Shown: positions 27,040 to 35,834, counted from the first letter of the stretch. The stretch is 64,000 bases of DNA from Bacillus thuringiensis (GCF_014932895.1 NZ_JACYOF010000002.1:1-64000); one strand, 5' to 3'. Numbers and translations: made by a program. Notes: generated from the sequence alone by a model not told the origin.

Positions 27040-27489
27040 ATGGGATATATTGAAGAACTAAGAGAAGTTGTTGGATCAAGACCACTCAATTTAGCAGGAG
27101 TTGCTGTAGCTGTTTTAAATGAACAAGGACAAATATTACTACAACAAAGACGAAATGGCGTTTGGGGTGTTCCTGGAGGTATTGTAGAGCTTGGTGAATC
27201 AACTGAAGAAGCTGGAAAACGAGAAGTGCTTGAAGAAACAGGTATTGAAATTGGTACACTTCAATTAGTAAGTGTATTTTCAGGTAAAGAGTTTTTTGTA
27301 CAATTACCAAATGGTGATGAATTTTACCCTATTACAATCACTTATCTTTGCAAAGACATTACAGGTGGCTTGTTAAAAGCAGACGGAGTTGAATCATTAC
27401 ATGTGCAATTTTTCGATTTAAACCAACTACCAGAAAACATTAGCCCCTTCATAAAAAAACTAATTGAGCAACAAATCATCTCCATTTAA
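27040..27489 (+). CDS. Nudix hydrolase
   Basis: 149 residues with a textbook Nudix box at 47-69 (G-x5-E-x7-REVLEETGI), which binds the Mg2+ used to hydrolyse nucleoside diphosphate derivatives. The N-terminal RPLNLAGVAVAVLNEQGQIL forms the first beta sheet. The substrate is undefined; close Bacillus relatives are listed as ADP-ribose or dNTP-type pyrophosphatases. GAGGT lies 8 nt before the ATG. It converges on the nicotinamidase gene across a shared terminator. Confidence 0.9.
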   Translation: MGYIEELREVVGSRPLNLAGVAVAVLNEQGQILLQQRRNGVWGVPGGIVELGESTEEAGKREVLEETGIEIGTLQLVSVFSGKEFFVQLPNGDEFYPITITYLCKDITGGLLKADGVESLHVQFFDLNQLPENISPFIKKLIEQQIISI

Positions 27490-27493
27490 ACGT

Positions 27494-27526
27494 AAAAAAG
27501 AGGCCTTTTTGAGGGCCTCTTTTTTA
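27494..27526. terminator. Bidirectional terminator, nudix / pncA
   Basis: A stem AAAAAAGAGGCC with GGCCTCTTTTTT (27494-27505 and 27514-27525). T runs on both strands allow it to serve both converging genes. Confidence 0.85.
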
Positions 27527-28072
27527 CTTCACTTCTGCATGTAAACAAGATTTAAAATGCCCAAGTGCATATTCATGTCCTTGCGCATTAAAAGACGCAA
27601 CTGCCTTTTCATAAATAACAATTTTAAATCCTTTATTATAAGCATCTACCGCCGTATGAAGAACACAAATATCAGTACATACACCTACAAGATGAACTTC
27701 TTCTATTCCTCTTTCTCTAAGCTTCATCTCTAGATCTGTTCCAGCAAAAGCACTGTAGCGTGTTTTGTCCATGTAATATACATTCTCTGCATTTTTATAT
27801 GTTTCGTATACATTTTGTAATTCACCAAATAAGTCTCTTCCATTTGTACCTGCAATATTATGGGGAGGAAATAATTTTGCTTCTGGATGATATACATCGT
27901 TTTTTTCATGTTTATCAATTGCAAACACTACATAGTCTCCACTTTCAATGCATTGCTTCGTTATATGTACAATTTCCTTCTCAATTTCTTGTCCTGGTTT
28001 CCCGCAAGTTAAAGCGCCTTTTTCAGCTACAAAATCATATGTATAATCAATATTTATAAGAGCTCGCTTCAT
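27524..28072 (-). CDS. pncA: Nicotinamidase / isochorismatase-family cysteine hydrolase
   Basis: 182 residues. The catalytic triad reads D9 (NIDYTYDF), K103 (MDKTRYSAF) and C136 (GVCTDICVLHT). Metal-ligand candidates D53 and H55 (AIDKHEK) and H71 (PPHNI) are the nicotinamidase set, and the cis-peptide segment after the lysine is present. This fits hydrolysis of nicotinamide to nicotinate in NAD salvage. Other isochorismatase-like amidases share the triad but usually lack the D-H-H metal site. Confidence 0.87.
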   Translation of the reverse strand: MKRALINIDYTYDFVAEKGALTCGKPGQEIEKEIVHITKQCIESGDYVVFAIDKHEKNDVYHPEAKLFPPHNIAGTNGRDLFGELQNVYETYKNAENVYYMDKTRYSAFAGTDLEMKLRERGIEEVHLVGVCTDICVLHTAVDAYNKGFKIVIYEKAVASFNAQGHEYALGHFKSCLHAEVK

Positions 28073-28186
28073 TACTACTATCTCTCCTTCTTCTGTTTCA
28101 CAGTAAACAATAGAAAATTAGTTATTACGACATCATATGTACTATTCGACATTTTACATGAAACACCTACATTTTTCTTGCAAAAC

Positions 28187-28365
28187 TTACCTTAATCCAA
28201 GTTTATCATAGAACAGGTACACAATGACAAAACATACAGTTCCAATTAACAAGTCATGAATTTGATAATTGAGCGTTACTTCAATTGCCTCTTGTAAAGT
28301 AAATTACCGAGACCATTATAATAAGTAAAAAAATACGAATTATTAGCTTAAAACTCTCACTTCCG
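28187..28365 (-). pseudogene. Frameshifted small membrane-protein gene
   Basis: Two overlapping frames on the minus strand complete each other. The upstream one reads SFKLIIRIFLLIIMVSVIYF, the downstream one LQEAIEVTLNYQIHDLLI, then GTVCFVIVYLFYDKLGLR and a TAA at 28187. Together they would make a two-helix membrane protein. A one-base shift near 28297-28305 separates them, and no start codon with a ribosome site is left. The family is not recognised. The rest of 28073-28497 holds nothing else except the terminator at its left end. Confidence 0.4.
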
Positions 28366-28454
28366 TCCCTTTACGTAATAGTAAAAAATAATTTCTTTCT
28401 ATTTATTCGTACTTGGGAGTGAAACATATTATTCTCTATTACACCATTCAAACA

Positions 28455-28497
28455 AAAAAGCACACTACTTTTTAGAGTAATGTACTTTTTATTCCTC
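28455..28497 (-). terminator. Terminator of the lipoprotein gene
   Basis: A 14-bp stem with two wobble pairs (AAAAGTACATTACT with AGTAGTGTGCTTTT) and a U-run on the minus strand. Confidence 0.75.
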
Positions 28498-28986
28498 TTA
28501 AGACGCAGGTTTTGTTTCAAACGTCGCTTGATTAAAGCTCATGACTTTTCCTTTCGGGTCATTGTTTTCATACTGAACTGCAGTAATCGTATGACTACCT
28601 GTCTCAAGAGTCTTATCTTTTAATTGTACTGTTGTCTGTGTTGTACTAGTTAATTGATGTTTATCTGCATACACTTGATCTACAAATACGAATGTGTCTC
28701 TATCGTTTTGAAAATTAGATAGTTCTAACTCAACTTGCTGAATTAAAGTATCCTTTTTTATGAATACAGTCGGTATATTACCATTTTCAGTAGTACCATC
28801 TGGTGTTATTACTTTCACTTTCCCCTCACCAATTGGCATTGCTCCTTCTGGAAATACAACCATGTTCTCATCACTTGCATTTACAACCTGTTCTTTCTGA
28901 TTAGATTGTGCGTCCTCTTTTTCCGTTGGAGCACCACAACCTACTAATAGCAATACAGACAATCCAGCGATTATGAATTTCTTCAA
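28498..28986 (-). CDS. Lipoprotein of unknown function
   Basis: 162 residues with a lipoprotein signal peptide: MKKF, a hydrophobic core and the lipobox LLVGC (Cys17). A charged, Gln/Glu-rich linker follows (to ~45), then a ~115-residue beta-rich domain (GKVKVITPDG, VFIKKDTLIQQVELEL, TFVFVDQVYAD, SHTITAVQYENND). The regular strands suggest an Ig-like or carbohydrate-binding sandwich, but no named family is recognised. It would be anchored outside the membrane. Confidence 0.75.
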   Translation of the reverse strand: MKKFIIAGLSVLLLVGCGAPTEKEDAQSNQKEQVVNASDENMVVFPEGAMPIGEGKVKVITPDGTTENGNIPTVFIKKDTLIQQVELELSNFQNDRDTFVFVDQVYADKHQLTSTTQTTVQLKDKTLETGSHTITAVQYENNDPKGKVMSFNQATFETKPAS

Positions 28987-29203
28987 AATTCATCCCCCCT
29001 GTAATTTCTTTATAATTTATTATATAAAAATAATTTTATGGTATTAAAACTAGTTTTAACACTTTCATGAACAAATACAAGATTGCTCACGATTAATGTA
29101 TCATACTTTCCTTAATAGAACATTAACTTTTTTTAAGCAATAAATAGAAATTCTTTCTTGTTCATCATTTTAGCCCAAAATTAAAACAAAATATCCATAA
29201 AAA

Positions 29204-29236
29204 TAAAAAGACATTGTTTTTCCAATGTCTTTTTAT
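29204..29236 (-). terminator. Terminator of the nitroreductase gene
   Basis: A 12-bp stem AAAAAGACATTG with CAATGTCTTTTT (29205-29216 and 29223-29234) downstream of the stop codon. Confidence 0.8.
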
Positions 29237-29243
29237 CTATTAT

Positions 29244-29891
29244 TTAATAAATAAACGTTGTAATCTCATCTACTTCTTTTCGAGATAATTTCTTCGGCTT
29301 ATCTTTCGGAAACCCGAGTGAAATTACCATATTTATTTGTTTTTCAGGCTCAATTTGTAAATATTGACGCAGTTCATCTTGAGCTAACAGTACTGGTCCT
29401 GTCATCGGACAAGTACCAAGCCCTTTCGCATGTGCAGCCAACATTAAGTTTTGTGCCGCTAAACAGCTGCTTTTAATTCCTTCTTCTTCCCAAACTGAAT
29501 CAGGAACGAAGGCAATTGGATCAAATATCTTTTCACGAAACTTTGATTCATATGGTGTTGCCACGCATACAATTAACACTGGTGCCTCAGAGAAAGCTGT
29601 CGCATATGGCCCGAAAGAACGTGTAAGTAATTTCCCTGCTTTCTCTTCTCCGTTTTCTGCTGCTTTTGCAGCAAGTTTATGTAATGCATCCCATGTCATT
29701 CGTTCAATTTCTTTAATTTTCTCTCGATTCATAATGATCAAGAACTCCCACGTTTGTGAGTTCGTATCACTCGGTGCATAACGAGCGCAATCAATAATTT
29801 CTTTTATATCACTAGTAGATACTTCTTGTTCTGTAAACTTTCTAACACTTCGTCTTCCGTGAATTACTTCTTTAAAATCTTCATAATTCAT
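29244..29891 (-). CDS. Nitroreductase-family FMN oxidoreductase
   Basis: 215 residues. The FMN-phosphate motif GRRSVRKFTEQEV and then CARYAPSDTNSQTWEF are characteristic of the nitroreductase fold, as is the C-terminal LAAHAKGLGTCPMTGP block and NMVISLGFPKDKPK. These enzymes form dimers and use NAD(P)H to reduce nitro compounds, quinones or flavins. The physiological substrate is unknown. It is monocistronic. Confidence 0.9.
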   Translation of the reverse strand: MNYEDFKEVIHGRRSVRKFTEQEVSTSDIKEIIDCARYAPSDTNSQTWEFLIIMNREKIKEIERMTWDALHKLAAKAAENGEEKAGKLLTRSFGPYATAFSEAPVLIVCVATPYESKFREKIFDPIAFVPDSVWEEEGIKSSCLAAQNLMLAAHAKGLGTCPMTGPVLLAQDELRQYLQIEPEKQINMVISLGFPKDKPKKLSRKEVDEITTFIY

Positions 29892-29950
29892 ACATTAAAT
29901 CCCCTTTTTACAACGTTTTCAAAATTTGTCCTATGGTTGAATTATATCAT

Positions 29951-29983
29951 GAAAAAAAGCTGGAAGAATACCAGCTTTTTTTC
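29951..29983 (-). terminator. dat terminator
   Basis: A perfect 12-bp stem AAAAAAAGCTGG with CCAGCTTTTTTT and an 7-nt loop. Confidence 0.85.
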
Positions 29984-29990
29984 ATCATTA

Positions 29991-30866
29991 TTAATTTGTA
30001 ACTTTAAACAAACTAATACTTTCTTCATAAGCAGCTTGCAATTTTTTCGTAATTGTCCCTCTTTCACCGGTTCCAAACTGTTCATCTCCAATTTGGACGA
30101 CTGGGAATATTTCAAGTGGTGTTGCTGTAAAGAAGCACTCATCAGCTTCATACACTTCTTGTAAGGAAAATTCCCGTTCTTCTACTTCAATATGTATCTC
30201 TTTCGCTAACGTAATTACAAAATGTCGAGTAATACCATGTAAAATAAAATGATCTGCTGGATGTGTAATCAATTTATTATTTTTCACGATAAAGAAATTC
30301 GAATGACAACCTTCCGTTACAATTCCATCTCTTATTAATATCGCTTCTTGATATCCTTGTTCATTTATTTTATTTTTAATCATAATATTTGGAAGCAGAT
30401 TTAAAGATTTTATATGACAAAACTTCCACCGTATATCTTCTTCCACTGTTACCTTTATCCCTGCTTCCATCGAAGCAACTGGTCTTGGGAACGAAACTAA
30501 ATTTGCAAAATATGTGGGCTGTATATCTCGTTCATATACATGATTACGTGGTTGAGCGCCTCTTGAGATTTGTAGATATACGTTCCCATCTTCTTGAAAT
30601 TGATTTTTTTCAATCATTTGATGCAGCTCTTCCACTAACTCTTCCTTTGTAAATGGTGGAATTAGTTTAATTTCTTCCATTGATTTAAAAAAACGCTCCA
30701 AATGTAAATCTAATAAATGAGGCTTACCACCATATAGTCTGAATACCTCATATATACCATCACCAAATTGGAAGCCTCGCTCTTCTAATGCGACCATCGG
30801 CTGTTCTTCCTTTGTATTAACAATTTCCCCATTAAACAAGATCCAATCTTTATGAGCAGCTTTCAT
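29991..30866 (-). CDS. dat: D-amino-acid transaminase / class IV aminotransferase
   Basis: 291 residues from ATG 30866, which follows GAGGTGG; the frame extends 28 codons further but without a ribosome site. The PLP lysine is K153 in HIKSLNLLPN, preceded by the F-G-D-G-I-Y-E-V block (34-41) and followed by EGCHSNFF, which binds the PLP phosphate region. This IKSLNLL signature is that of Bacillus D-alanine aminotransferase, which makes D-glutamate for peptidoglycan or poly-gamma-glutamate. A branched-chain or aminodeoxychorismate lyase role is less likely. Confidence 0.88.
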   Translation of the reverse strand: MKAAHKDWILFNGEIVNTKEEQPMVALEERGFQFGDGIYEVFRLYGGKPHLLDLHLERFFKSMEEIKLIPPFTKEELVEELHQMIEKNQFQEDGNVYLQISRGAQPRNHVYERDIQPTYFANLVSFPRPVASMEAGIKVTVEEDIRWKFCHIKSLNLLPNIMIKNKINEQGYQEAILIRDGIVTEGCHSNFFIVKNNKLITHPADHFILHGITRHFVITLAKEIHIEVEEREFSLQEVYEADECFFTATPLEIFPVVQIGDEQFGTGERGTITKKLQAAYEESISLFKVTN

Positions 30867-31271
30867 TCTTTCCCACCTCTTTATTTCATATTTAATTTTA
30901 TTGTACAACTTATAACGCTTAAAAAGAAGGAATTCTCTGTATTTTCGCACTTAAAAATCACATCAGTTCGTAAAAATAATGTACTCTATCATTTATTTAC
31001 GAAAATATTTTTCAATATCATCTAACATTAAATTCACAGCTTTAATAGCACCTGCTATATTTCAAATTACTCCATCTCCTTAGAATACTTTATATTTTTA
31101 TAAGCCTGTAGCTATTTAAATAGTGGATCTTCTGTCCATTTTTTGCTAATGTGTTTTCTTTTAAAATAGAATGCATGATAAGTGTATGAGTATAATAATT
31201 ATGGACGTTCTTAAAATGCGTATCTATGTTGTTCATAGATACGCATCCATATTACACCATAAAATTAATTC
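30867..31271. other. Intergenic region without a recognised gene
   Basis: On the minus strand two short open stretches (MHSILKENTLAKNGQKIHYL and AIKAVNLMLDDIEKYFRK) are separated by stop codons. They may be debris of a lost gene, but neither could be assigned. Only the amidase terminator hairpin at its right end is a clear feature. Confidence 0.3.
31214..31250 (-). terminator. Hairpin after the amidase gene
   Basis: A perfect 13-bp stem (ATGCGTATCTATG with its complement, 31216-31228 and 31234-31246, 5-nt loop) 25 bp after the amidase stop codon. Only TTT follows on the minus strand, so it is a weak intrinsic terminator. Confidence 0.55.
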
Positions 31272-32273
31272 CTAATATTGAGTATATTTAATATATGAAG
31301 GATCATTATATATCCATTGATTTCCACCAAGATTTAACCAACTATTTTGATTTATAAATACTACATAAGATTCTGGAGAATTTAATTTACCAAGAACTGA
31401 GGAAGACGTTGATGGACCACTTCTTAAATTTACATTTGTTCCTCGTATATAAGCGACACCAATTGGGCTTCCATCACTATTGCTCGTCTTTACAAAATTA
31501 ATGTACGAAGAATCATTATACACCCATTGTCCGTTCCCTAAATCTAACCATCCATTACTTTCCTGATATACGACATACGATTCTGGAGAATTTAGTTGAC
31601 GAAGAACTGAAGAAGACGTTGATGGACCACTTCTTAAATTTACATTTGTTCCTCGTATATAAGCAATCCCCTTCGTTTGTGGTGTTGGCTGAGGGTTGGG
31701 AGGTTGTGGATTCGGAGGATTTGGAGTTGGAGTTACTCCCAAAATAGCAGCTATTCCGTTTGCATACGCTTGACTTAGATCTTCAATAAATTGTGGATTT
31801 TTCAATAAATTAGCATCAAACGTTGTATCAATAAAAGCAGTCTCAGTTAAAATCGCATCCATTGCAGTCTCTCTTAATACCGCATAATTTGCTTTTTTTG
31901 TCCCTCGATCACGAAGACCGAATTTTATTAATAGAGGATTGACTGCTGCATGCATTGTTTGTTGCTTTGCATATGCGGAGCTACTGTTAGATAACCCATT
32001 ATAAATATAACTTTCAAAACCAGTCCCCCCGCCACTATTTATATGAAATGAGATAAAGTAATCTGCATCAAAAGAATTAGCAATATTAGCACGTTCCGAT
32101 AAAGAGATAAACACATCACTATCACGTGTCATTTTAATAGTAATTGGGTAGTTTGCAGATAAAATGTCTCGAACACGTCTAGCGATTTGAAGTGTTAAGT
32201 TTTTTTCTACTAAACCATTACCAACAGCACCAGAATCATATCCACCGTGCCCTGCGTCTATAACAAGTTTCAT
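31272..32273 (-). CDS. N-acetylmuramoyl-L-alanine amidase (CwlC-like) with two SH3 domains
   Basis: 333 residues. The Amidase_3 domain (1-175) has zinc ligands H9, E23 and H77 and the catalytic E144 (ILTETAFID). It resembles B. subtilis CwlC closely (DAGHGG, SGGGTGFESYIY). A proline/asparagine-rich linker (~178-200) leads to two bacterial SH3 domains (~203-265 and ~273-333). No signal peptide is present, as in CwlC, which acts from the mother-cell side during spore release; a phage endolysin origin is the alternative, but no holin or phage genes are nearby. It cleaves the MurNAc-L-Ala bond of peptidoglycan. Confidence 0.88.
   Translation of the reverse strand: MKLVIDAGHGGYDSGAVGNGLVEKNLTLQIARRVRDILSANYPITIKMTRDSDVFISLSERANIANSFDADYFISFHINSGGGTGFESYIYNGLSNSSSAYAKQQTMHAAVNPLLIKFGLRDRGTKKANYAVLRETAMDAILTETAFIDTTFDANLLKNPQFIEDLSQAYANGIAAILGVTPTPNPPNPQPPNPQPTPQTKGIAYIRGTNVNLRSGPSTSSSVLRQLNSPESYVVYQESNGWLDLGNGQWVYNDSSYINFVKTSNSDGSPIGVAYIRGTNVNLRSGPSTSSSVLGKLNSPESYVVFINQNSWLNLGGNQWIYNDPSYIKYTQY
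31392..31664 (-). repeat. Near-identical direct repeats encoding the two SH3 domains
   Basis: 63-bp segments at 31392-31454 and 31602-31664 differ at a single base, and similarity continues into the SPESYVV region to the left. Identity at third codon positions means recent duplication or gene conversion rather than selection on protein alone. Confidence 0.8.
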
Positions 32274-32365
32274 ATCCCCGTTTCATTCCTTTCTTTCGTT
32301 TATAAAATTCACATTGCTACTCGTCCTATTTTATGTAAAATATACAACTTTCGTTACAATTGCAA

Positions 32366-32395
32366 ATAAAAAACCACCTTATGTAAGGCGGTTTC
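32366..32395 (-). terminator. Terminator overlapping the end of the small membrane-protein gene
   Basis: An 11-bp stem with one wobble (AAACCGCCTTA with TAAGGTGGTTT on the minus strand) and a T-run. The gene stop codon lies in the loop region, so the last codons form the stem. Confidence 0.75.
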
Positions 32396-32714
32396 TATCA
32401 GTTTGCTTTAACCAATTTAAAATAAATATATACGATTGATAGTGAATATAACGTATGCAAAATAAAATAAATAAAAGAGCTATTCCGGCACCGCTATATA
32501 GCAGGCCAAATTTTAAAAAAATGTTTAAAAGTGGTGGGAAGTGAGCCATGTTTTGTAATATGGTAAGCATACAAAATAAAATAAAAAACACAGGGACATA
32601 TTGTAATTCATATGGCTTTCTTTTTTTATTCATTCTTTTCCGGATGAAAATATGGCTTATCTCTGCTACTATAAAACACCCTCCAATTAATACAAGACCA
32701 GAAGTCATCGTCAT
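32379..32714 (-). CDS. Small membrane protein of unknown function
   Basis: 111 residues with three hydrophobic segments (~3-22, ~41-60, ~70-92) and a basic cytoplasmic loop (RKRMNKKRKPYE). Family not recognised. AGGTGG sits just before the ATG at 32714; the ATG two codons later is an equally good start. The C-terminal codons double as the terminator stem. Confidence 0.65.
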   Translation of the reverse strand: MTMTSGLVLIGGCFIVAEISHIFIRKRMNKKRKPYELQYVPVFFILFCMLTILQNMAHFPPLLNIFLKFGLLYSGAGIALLFILFCIRYIHYQSYIFILNWLKQTDRNRLT

Positions 32715-32759
32715 ACATCCACCTGCCTTATATTTATTTTACCGCATAACTAATCATCG

Positions 32760-33119
32760 TTATATTTTCTTCACATACGTTCCCTCTTCCTCACTAAAAC
32801 CAAAACTTTCTATGAAAGCTTTCGCTTGTTCTGTTAATTCCTTTTGTAGTATTTTTATCTCTTTCACATTTCTTTGTTTCATCATCTCTTCAAATGTAAA
32901 ATACGTATTTGTTCCATAACCATAACTTTGATAATCAAAATGAATAATTAACTGAGATAAAACAGCACGCTCTCCTTGAACACTATAATCTATCACACCA
33001 ATATATGTATCATCAACTTTTACACAATACTGTATTTTTTTCTCATTTAAACTGTGTGAGCGGAACATTTCTTTAACAACGCTTTCATTTTCTACAGTTA
33101 CTTTCTCAAACGTAATCAT
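32760..33119 (-). CDS. Short GNAT-like acetyltransferase
   Basis: 119 residues with a GNAT-like order: VKVDDTYIGVIDYSV (strands 2-3), SQLIIHFDYQSYGYGTNTYF (motif A, with Y-G-Y-G in place of R-G-x-G-x-G), then FIESFGFSEEEGTYVKKI (motif B). It is shorter than typical GNATs (~145) and the acetyl-CoA loop is atypical, so activity is uncertain. No recognised partner. Confidence 0.6.
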   Translation of the reverse strand: MITFEKVTVENESVVKEMFRSHSLNEKKIQYCVKVDDTYIGVIDYSVQGERAVLSQLIIHFDYQSYGYGTNTYFTFEEMMKQRNVKEIKILQKELTEQAKAFIESFGFSEEEGTYVKKI

Positions 33120-33171
33120 ATGTTGTCCATCCTTTTACTATTATTGTATCAATAATATGTTCTATTTATGA

Positions 33172-33211
33172 AAAAAACCTTAAGACCATATGCGATCTTA
33201 AGGTTTTTCTT
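33172..33211 (-). terminator. asnO terminator
   Basis: A 13-bp stem AAAAACCTTAAGA with TCTTAAGGTTTTT just after the stop codon. Confidence 0.85.
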
Positions 33212-33212
33212 A

Positions 33213-35114
33213 TTAAACTAAGCTATACGCACGTTTTGTTTCTTCATGGAACTTATTCGTATCGTATTTATGTTCAACATAAATTTGATGCCATACCATA
33301 AACGCAAGTACAGTCCAAATTTTACGGCTATAATCGCCTTTATCTGCACAATGTGCTTCCAGTAGGTTTAATACATACTGTTTGTCGATTAAATGCTCTG
33401 TTTTACTTTCGTTTATAATATTTACAGCCCAGTCATGCATTTCGTCTTTTAACCAGTGACGAATTGGTACTGGGAATCCAAGTTTTTTACGGTCTAACAC
33501 GTGATCTGGAACGATTCCGCGTGCTGCTTCACGTAAAATAGCTTTCGTAGTTCCGTTAGCAATTTTAAATTCTGTCGGAATTTTAGATGCTACATCAAAT
33601 ACTTCTTTATCTAAGAACGGTACACGAAGTTCTAATGAGTTTGCCATTGTCATTTTATCAGCTTTTAATAAGATGTCGCCACGTAACCATGTGAACATGT
33701 CGATGTATTGCATTTTGCTTACATCATCATAATCTTTAATTTCGTTATACAATGGTTTCGTGATATCCATATAGTTAACACTTTCATTGTAATACTTCAT
33801 TAATTCAGCTTTTTCTTCTTCACGGAAGATTTTCGCATTTCCATAGTAACGCTCTTCGATTGGTGTACATCCACGCTCTAGGAAGCTCTTTCCTTTAAAT
33901 CCTTCTTTAAGAGCACCGCTTAATGCTTTTAACACGCTCTTACCTGGGCTAGGAATATAAGAGAACATTTTTAATGAGTTTGGCTCACGATAAATGTTAT
34001 AACCACCAAATAGCTCGTCTGCACCTTCACCTGAAAGAACAACTGTTACATGTTTACGTGCTTCTTTTGCAACGAAATACAACGGTACAGCTGCTGGATC
34101 TGCTAAAGGATCGTCCATATGCCAAATGATTTTTGGGAACTCATCCATAAACTCTTTCGCTGAAATGAATACGTTATGGTTTTTAACGCCTAATTTCTCA
34201 GCAGTTTCTTTCGCAACATCAACTTCACTGAAACCGCGTTGCTCAAAGCCAACAGAGAATGTTAAAAGATTTGGATTCATTTCTCTTGCGATAGAAGCAA
34301 TAATAGATGAATCAATACCACCGGAAAGGAAGGAACCTACTGGTACATCACTGCGCATATGCACTTTTACTGAATCGTATAGCACATCACGAATTGCTTG
34401 GATATGCTCTTCTTTCGTTGCGCTTGAAGCATTGAAATAAGGTTTCCAGTAACGATGAATTTCCATCTCTTTTCCGATTTCTTTTACGAAATAATGACCA
34501 GGCTCGATTTTATTAACATCAATTGTTAATGTTTCTGGTTCTGGACCATATTGGTACGTAAAGTAATGTTGTAGTGACGTTGGATTAACTCCTTTGTCTT
34601 TCATTACATGCATAATACTTTTCTTCTCAGATGCGAAGAATGTAGTATCACCTTGTTGCGCGATATATAATGGTTTAATACCGAAATGGTCACGTGCACC
34701 GAAAAGTTTCTTTTCTTCACGATCCCAAATCATAAACGCAAACATACCACGAAGGTAATCTACACATTTTTCTTTCATATGTGCATACAATGCAATGATA
34801 ACTTCTGTATCAGATTGCGTTGCAAACGTTGCACCTTTTTCAAGTAACATTTCACGTAATTCTACATAATTGTAAATTTCACCATTAAAAATAATTACAT
34901 ATCGATCATTTTCATAAGTTAGCGGCTGATGTCCTGCCTCTAAGTCAATGATGCTTAAACGGCGGAAGCCAAATTGTACATGTTCATCACGAAAATATCC
35001 TTCGTCATCTGGACCACGGTGGAAAATCATCGTGTTCATATTTTCAAATTGATGTTTTTCTGTTTCTGAAAACTCTCTAGGGTTTTCACATAAACATCCT
35101 ACAAAACCACACAT
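33213..35114 (-). CDS. asnO: Asparagine synthase (glutamine-hydrolysing)
   Basis: 633 residues. Cys2 directly after the initiator Met (MCGFVGCL) is the N-terminal nucleophile of the glutamine amidotransferase domain (~1-215), which includes FHRGPDDEGYF and FNGEIYNY. The synthase domain carries the ATP-pyrophosphatase loop SGGIDSS (~265-271) and LSGEGADELFGGY. It forms asparagine from aspartate and glutamine with ATP. The length and order match B. subtilis AsnO, the sporulation-linked paralogue of AsnB; assignment to AsnO rather than AsnB/AsnH is moderately sure. The ribosome site is GAGGGT. Monocistronic. Confidence 0.88.
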   Translation of the reverse strand: MCGFVGCLCENPREFSETEKHQFENMNTMIFHRGPDDEGYFRDEHVQFGFRRLSIIDLEAGHQPLTYENDRYVIIFNGEIYNYVELREMLLEKGATFATQSDTEVIIALYAHMKEKCVDYLRGMFAFMIWDREEKKLFGARDHFGIKPLYIAQQGDTTFFASEKKSIMHVMKDKGVNPTSLQHYFTYQYGPEPETLTIDVNKIEPGHYFVKEIGKEMEIHRYWKPYFNASSATKEEHIQAIRDVLYDSVKVHMRSDVPVGSFLSGGIDSSIIASIAREMNPNLLTFSVGFEQRGFSEVDVAKETAEKLGVKNHNVFISAKEFMDEFPKIIWHMDDPLADPAAVPLYFVAKEARKHVTVVLSGEGADELFGGYNIYREPNSLKMFSYIPSPGKSVLKALSGALKEGFKGKSFLERGCTPIEERYYGNAKIFREEEKAELMKYYNESVNYMDITKPLYNEIKDYDDVSKMQYIDMFTWLRGDILLKADKMTMANSLELRVPFLDKEVFDVASKIPTEFKIANGTTKAILREAARGIVPDHVLDRKKLGFPVPIRHWLKDEMHDWAVNIINESKTEHLIDKQYVLNLLEAHCADKGDYSRKIWTVLAFMVWHQIYVEHKYDTNKFHEETKRAYSLV

Positions 35115-35331
35115 ACTTCTTACCCTCTTTCAGTTTTCATTCTGTCTCTATACTACTATATCAACCCTATTTATACTAGCATAATCAACTGAATATGGCG
35201 ACCAAAAACTATAAAAAAATCACTCCATTTCACATTTTTAACATTTTTTTATGAAAACATGAAAACTAGGCACTCACCTTTCTCCGCTTTTGTCATATGA
35301 TATTGCAAATTGATTTCTAGGAGGGAATACC

Positions 35332-35796
35332 ATGAGTGAGGAAAAAAAAGATTCTTCTCGCCCACCAGTTCGAAATTATTTAAAGCAAATTGATGATTTT
35401 TTTGAACAAACGCCTCTTCGCAATGTAATCGCTGATTTAAATCATTTTTTCCAAAAAGGAAATCGTTTATTAACATTCCCTGTCGATTTATATGAAGTAG
35501 ATGATGAACTTGTCGTTACAGCAGAATTACCAGGTATACAAAAAGAACAAATTCAAATTGAAATGCAAAGTGAATACTTAAAAGTTTCTGTCAAAGAAGA
35601 CATACTTGAAGAGACAGAAGATCAAACATCTCATAATTATTATCGCCGAGAGCGCTCCATTTCAGAAGCATCCAGGATTATTAAGTTGCCATATTTAATA
35701 AATAAAAAAGCAGCTAAAGCCTCTTATGAAAATGGCGTATTAGAAATTCGTGCTCCGAAACTTCCGCAGCAGCATGACATTTTATCCATAGACTAA
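35332..35796 (+). CDS. Hsp20/alpha-crystallin small heat-shock protein
   Basis: 154 residues. The alpha-crystallin domain (~45-140) starts FPVDLYEVDDELVVTAELPG and ends with YENGVLEIRAPK (the V-L-x-I groove motif family). The N-terminal ~40 residues are variable, and the tail QHDILSID supplies an I-x-I-like anchor. These proteins form oligomers that hold unfolding proteins. GGAGGG precedes the ATG. No clear CIRCE, CtsR or sigma-B element was recognised upstream. Confidence 0.9.
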   Translation: MSEEKKDSSRPPVRNYLKQIDDFFEQTPLRNVIADLNHFFQKGNRLLTFPVDLYEVDDELVVTAELPGIQKEQIQIEMQSEYLKVSVKEDILEETEDQTSHNYYRRERSISEASRIIKLPYLINKKAAKASYENGVLEIRAPKLPQQHDILSID

Positions 35797-35800
35797 TGTA

Positions 35801-35834
35801 AAAAAAATAAGGGTGCTATGCACCCTTATTTTTA
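35801..35834. terminator. Bidirectional terminator, hsp20 / sco
   Basis: A stem of about 14 bp (AAAATAAGGGTGC with GCACCCTTATTTT) lying between two converging stop codons. Confidence 0.85.

Noticed and set aside
26981-27061. 26-codon ORF overlapping the nudix start, with an AAAGGA site
   Set aside because: Its composition is unremarkable and it overlaps out of frame; without conservation data a leader-peptide claim is not justified.
31272-32273. Prophage endolysin interpretation of the amidase
   Set aside because: No holin, tail, integrase or other phage gene is nearby, and the catalytic domain resembles CwlC.
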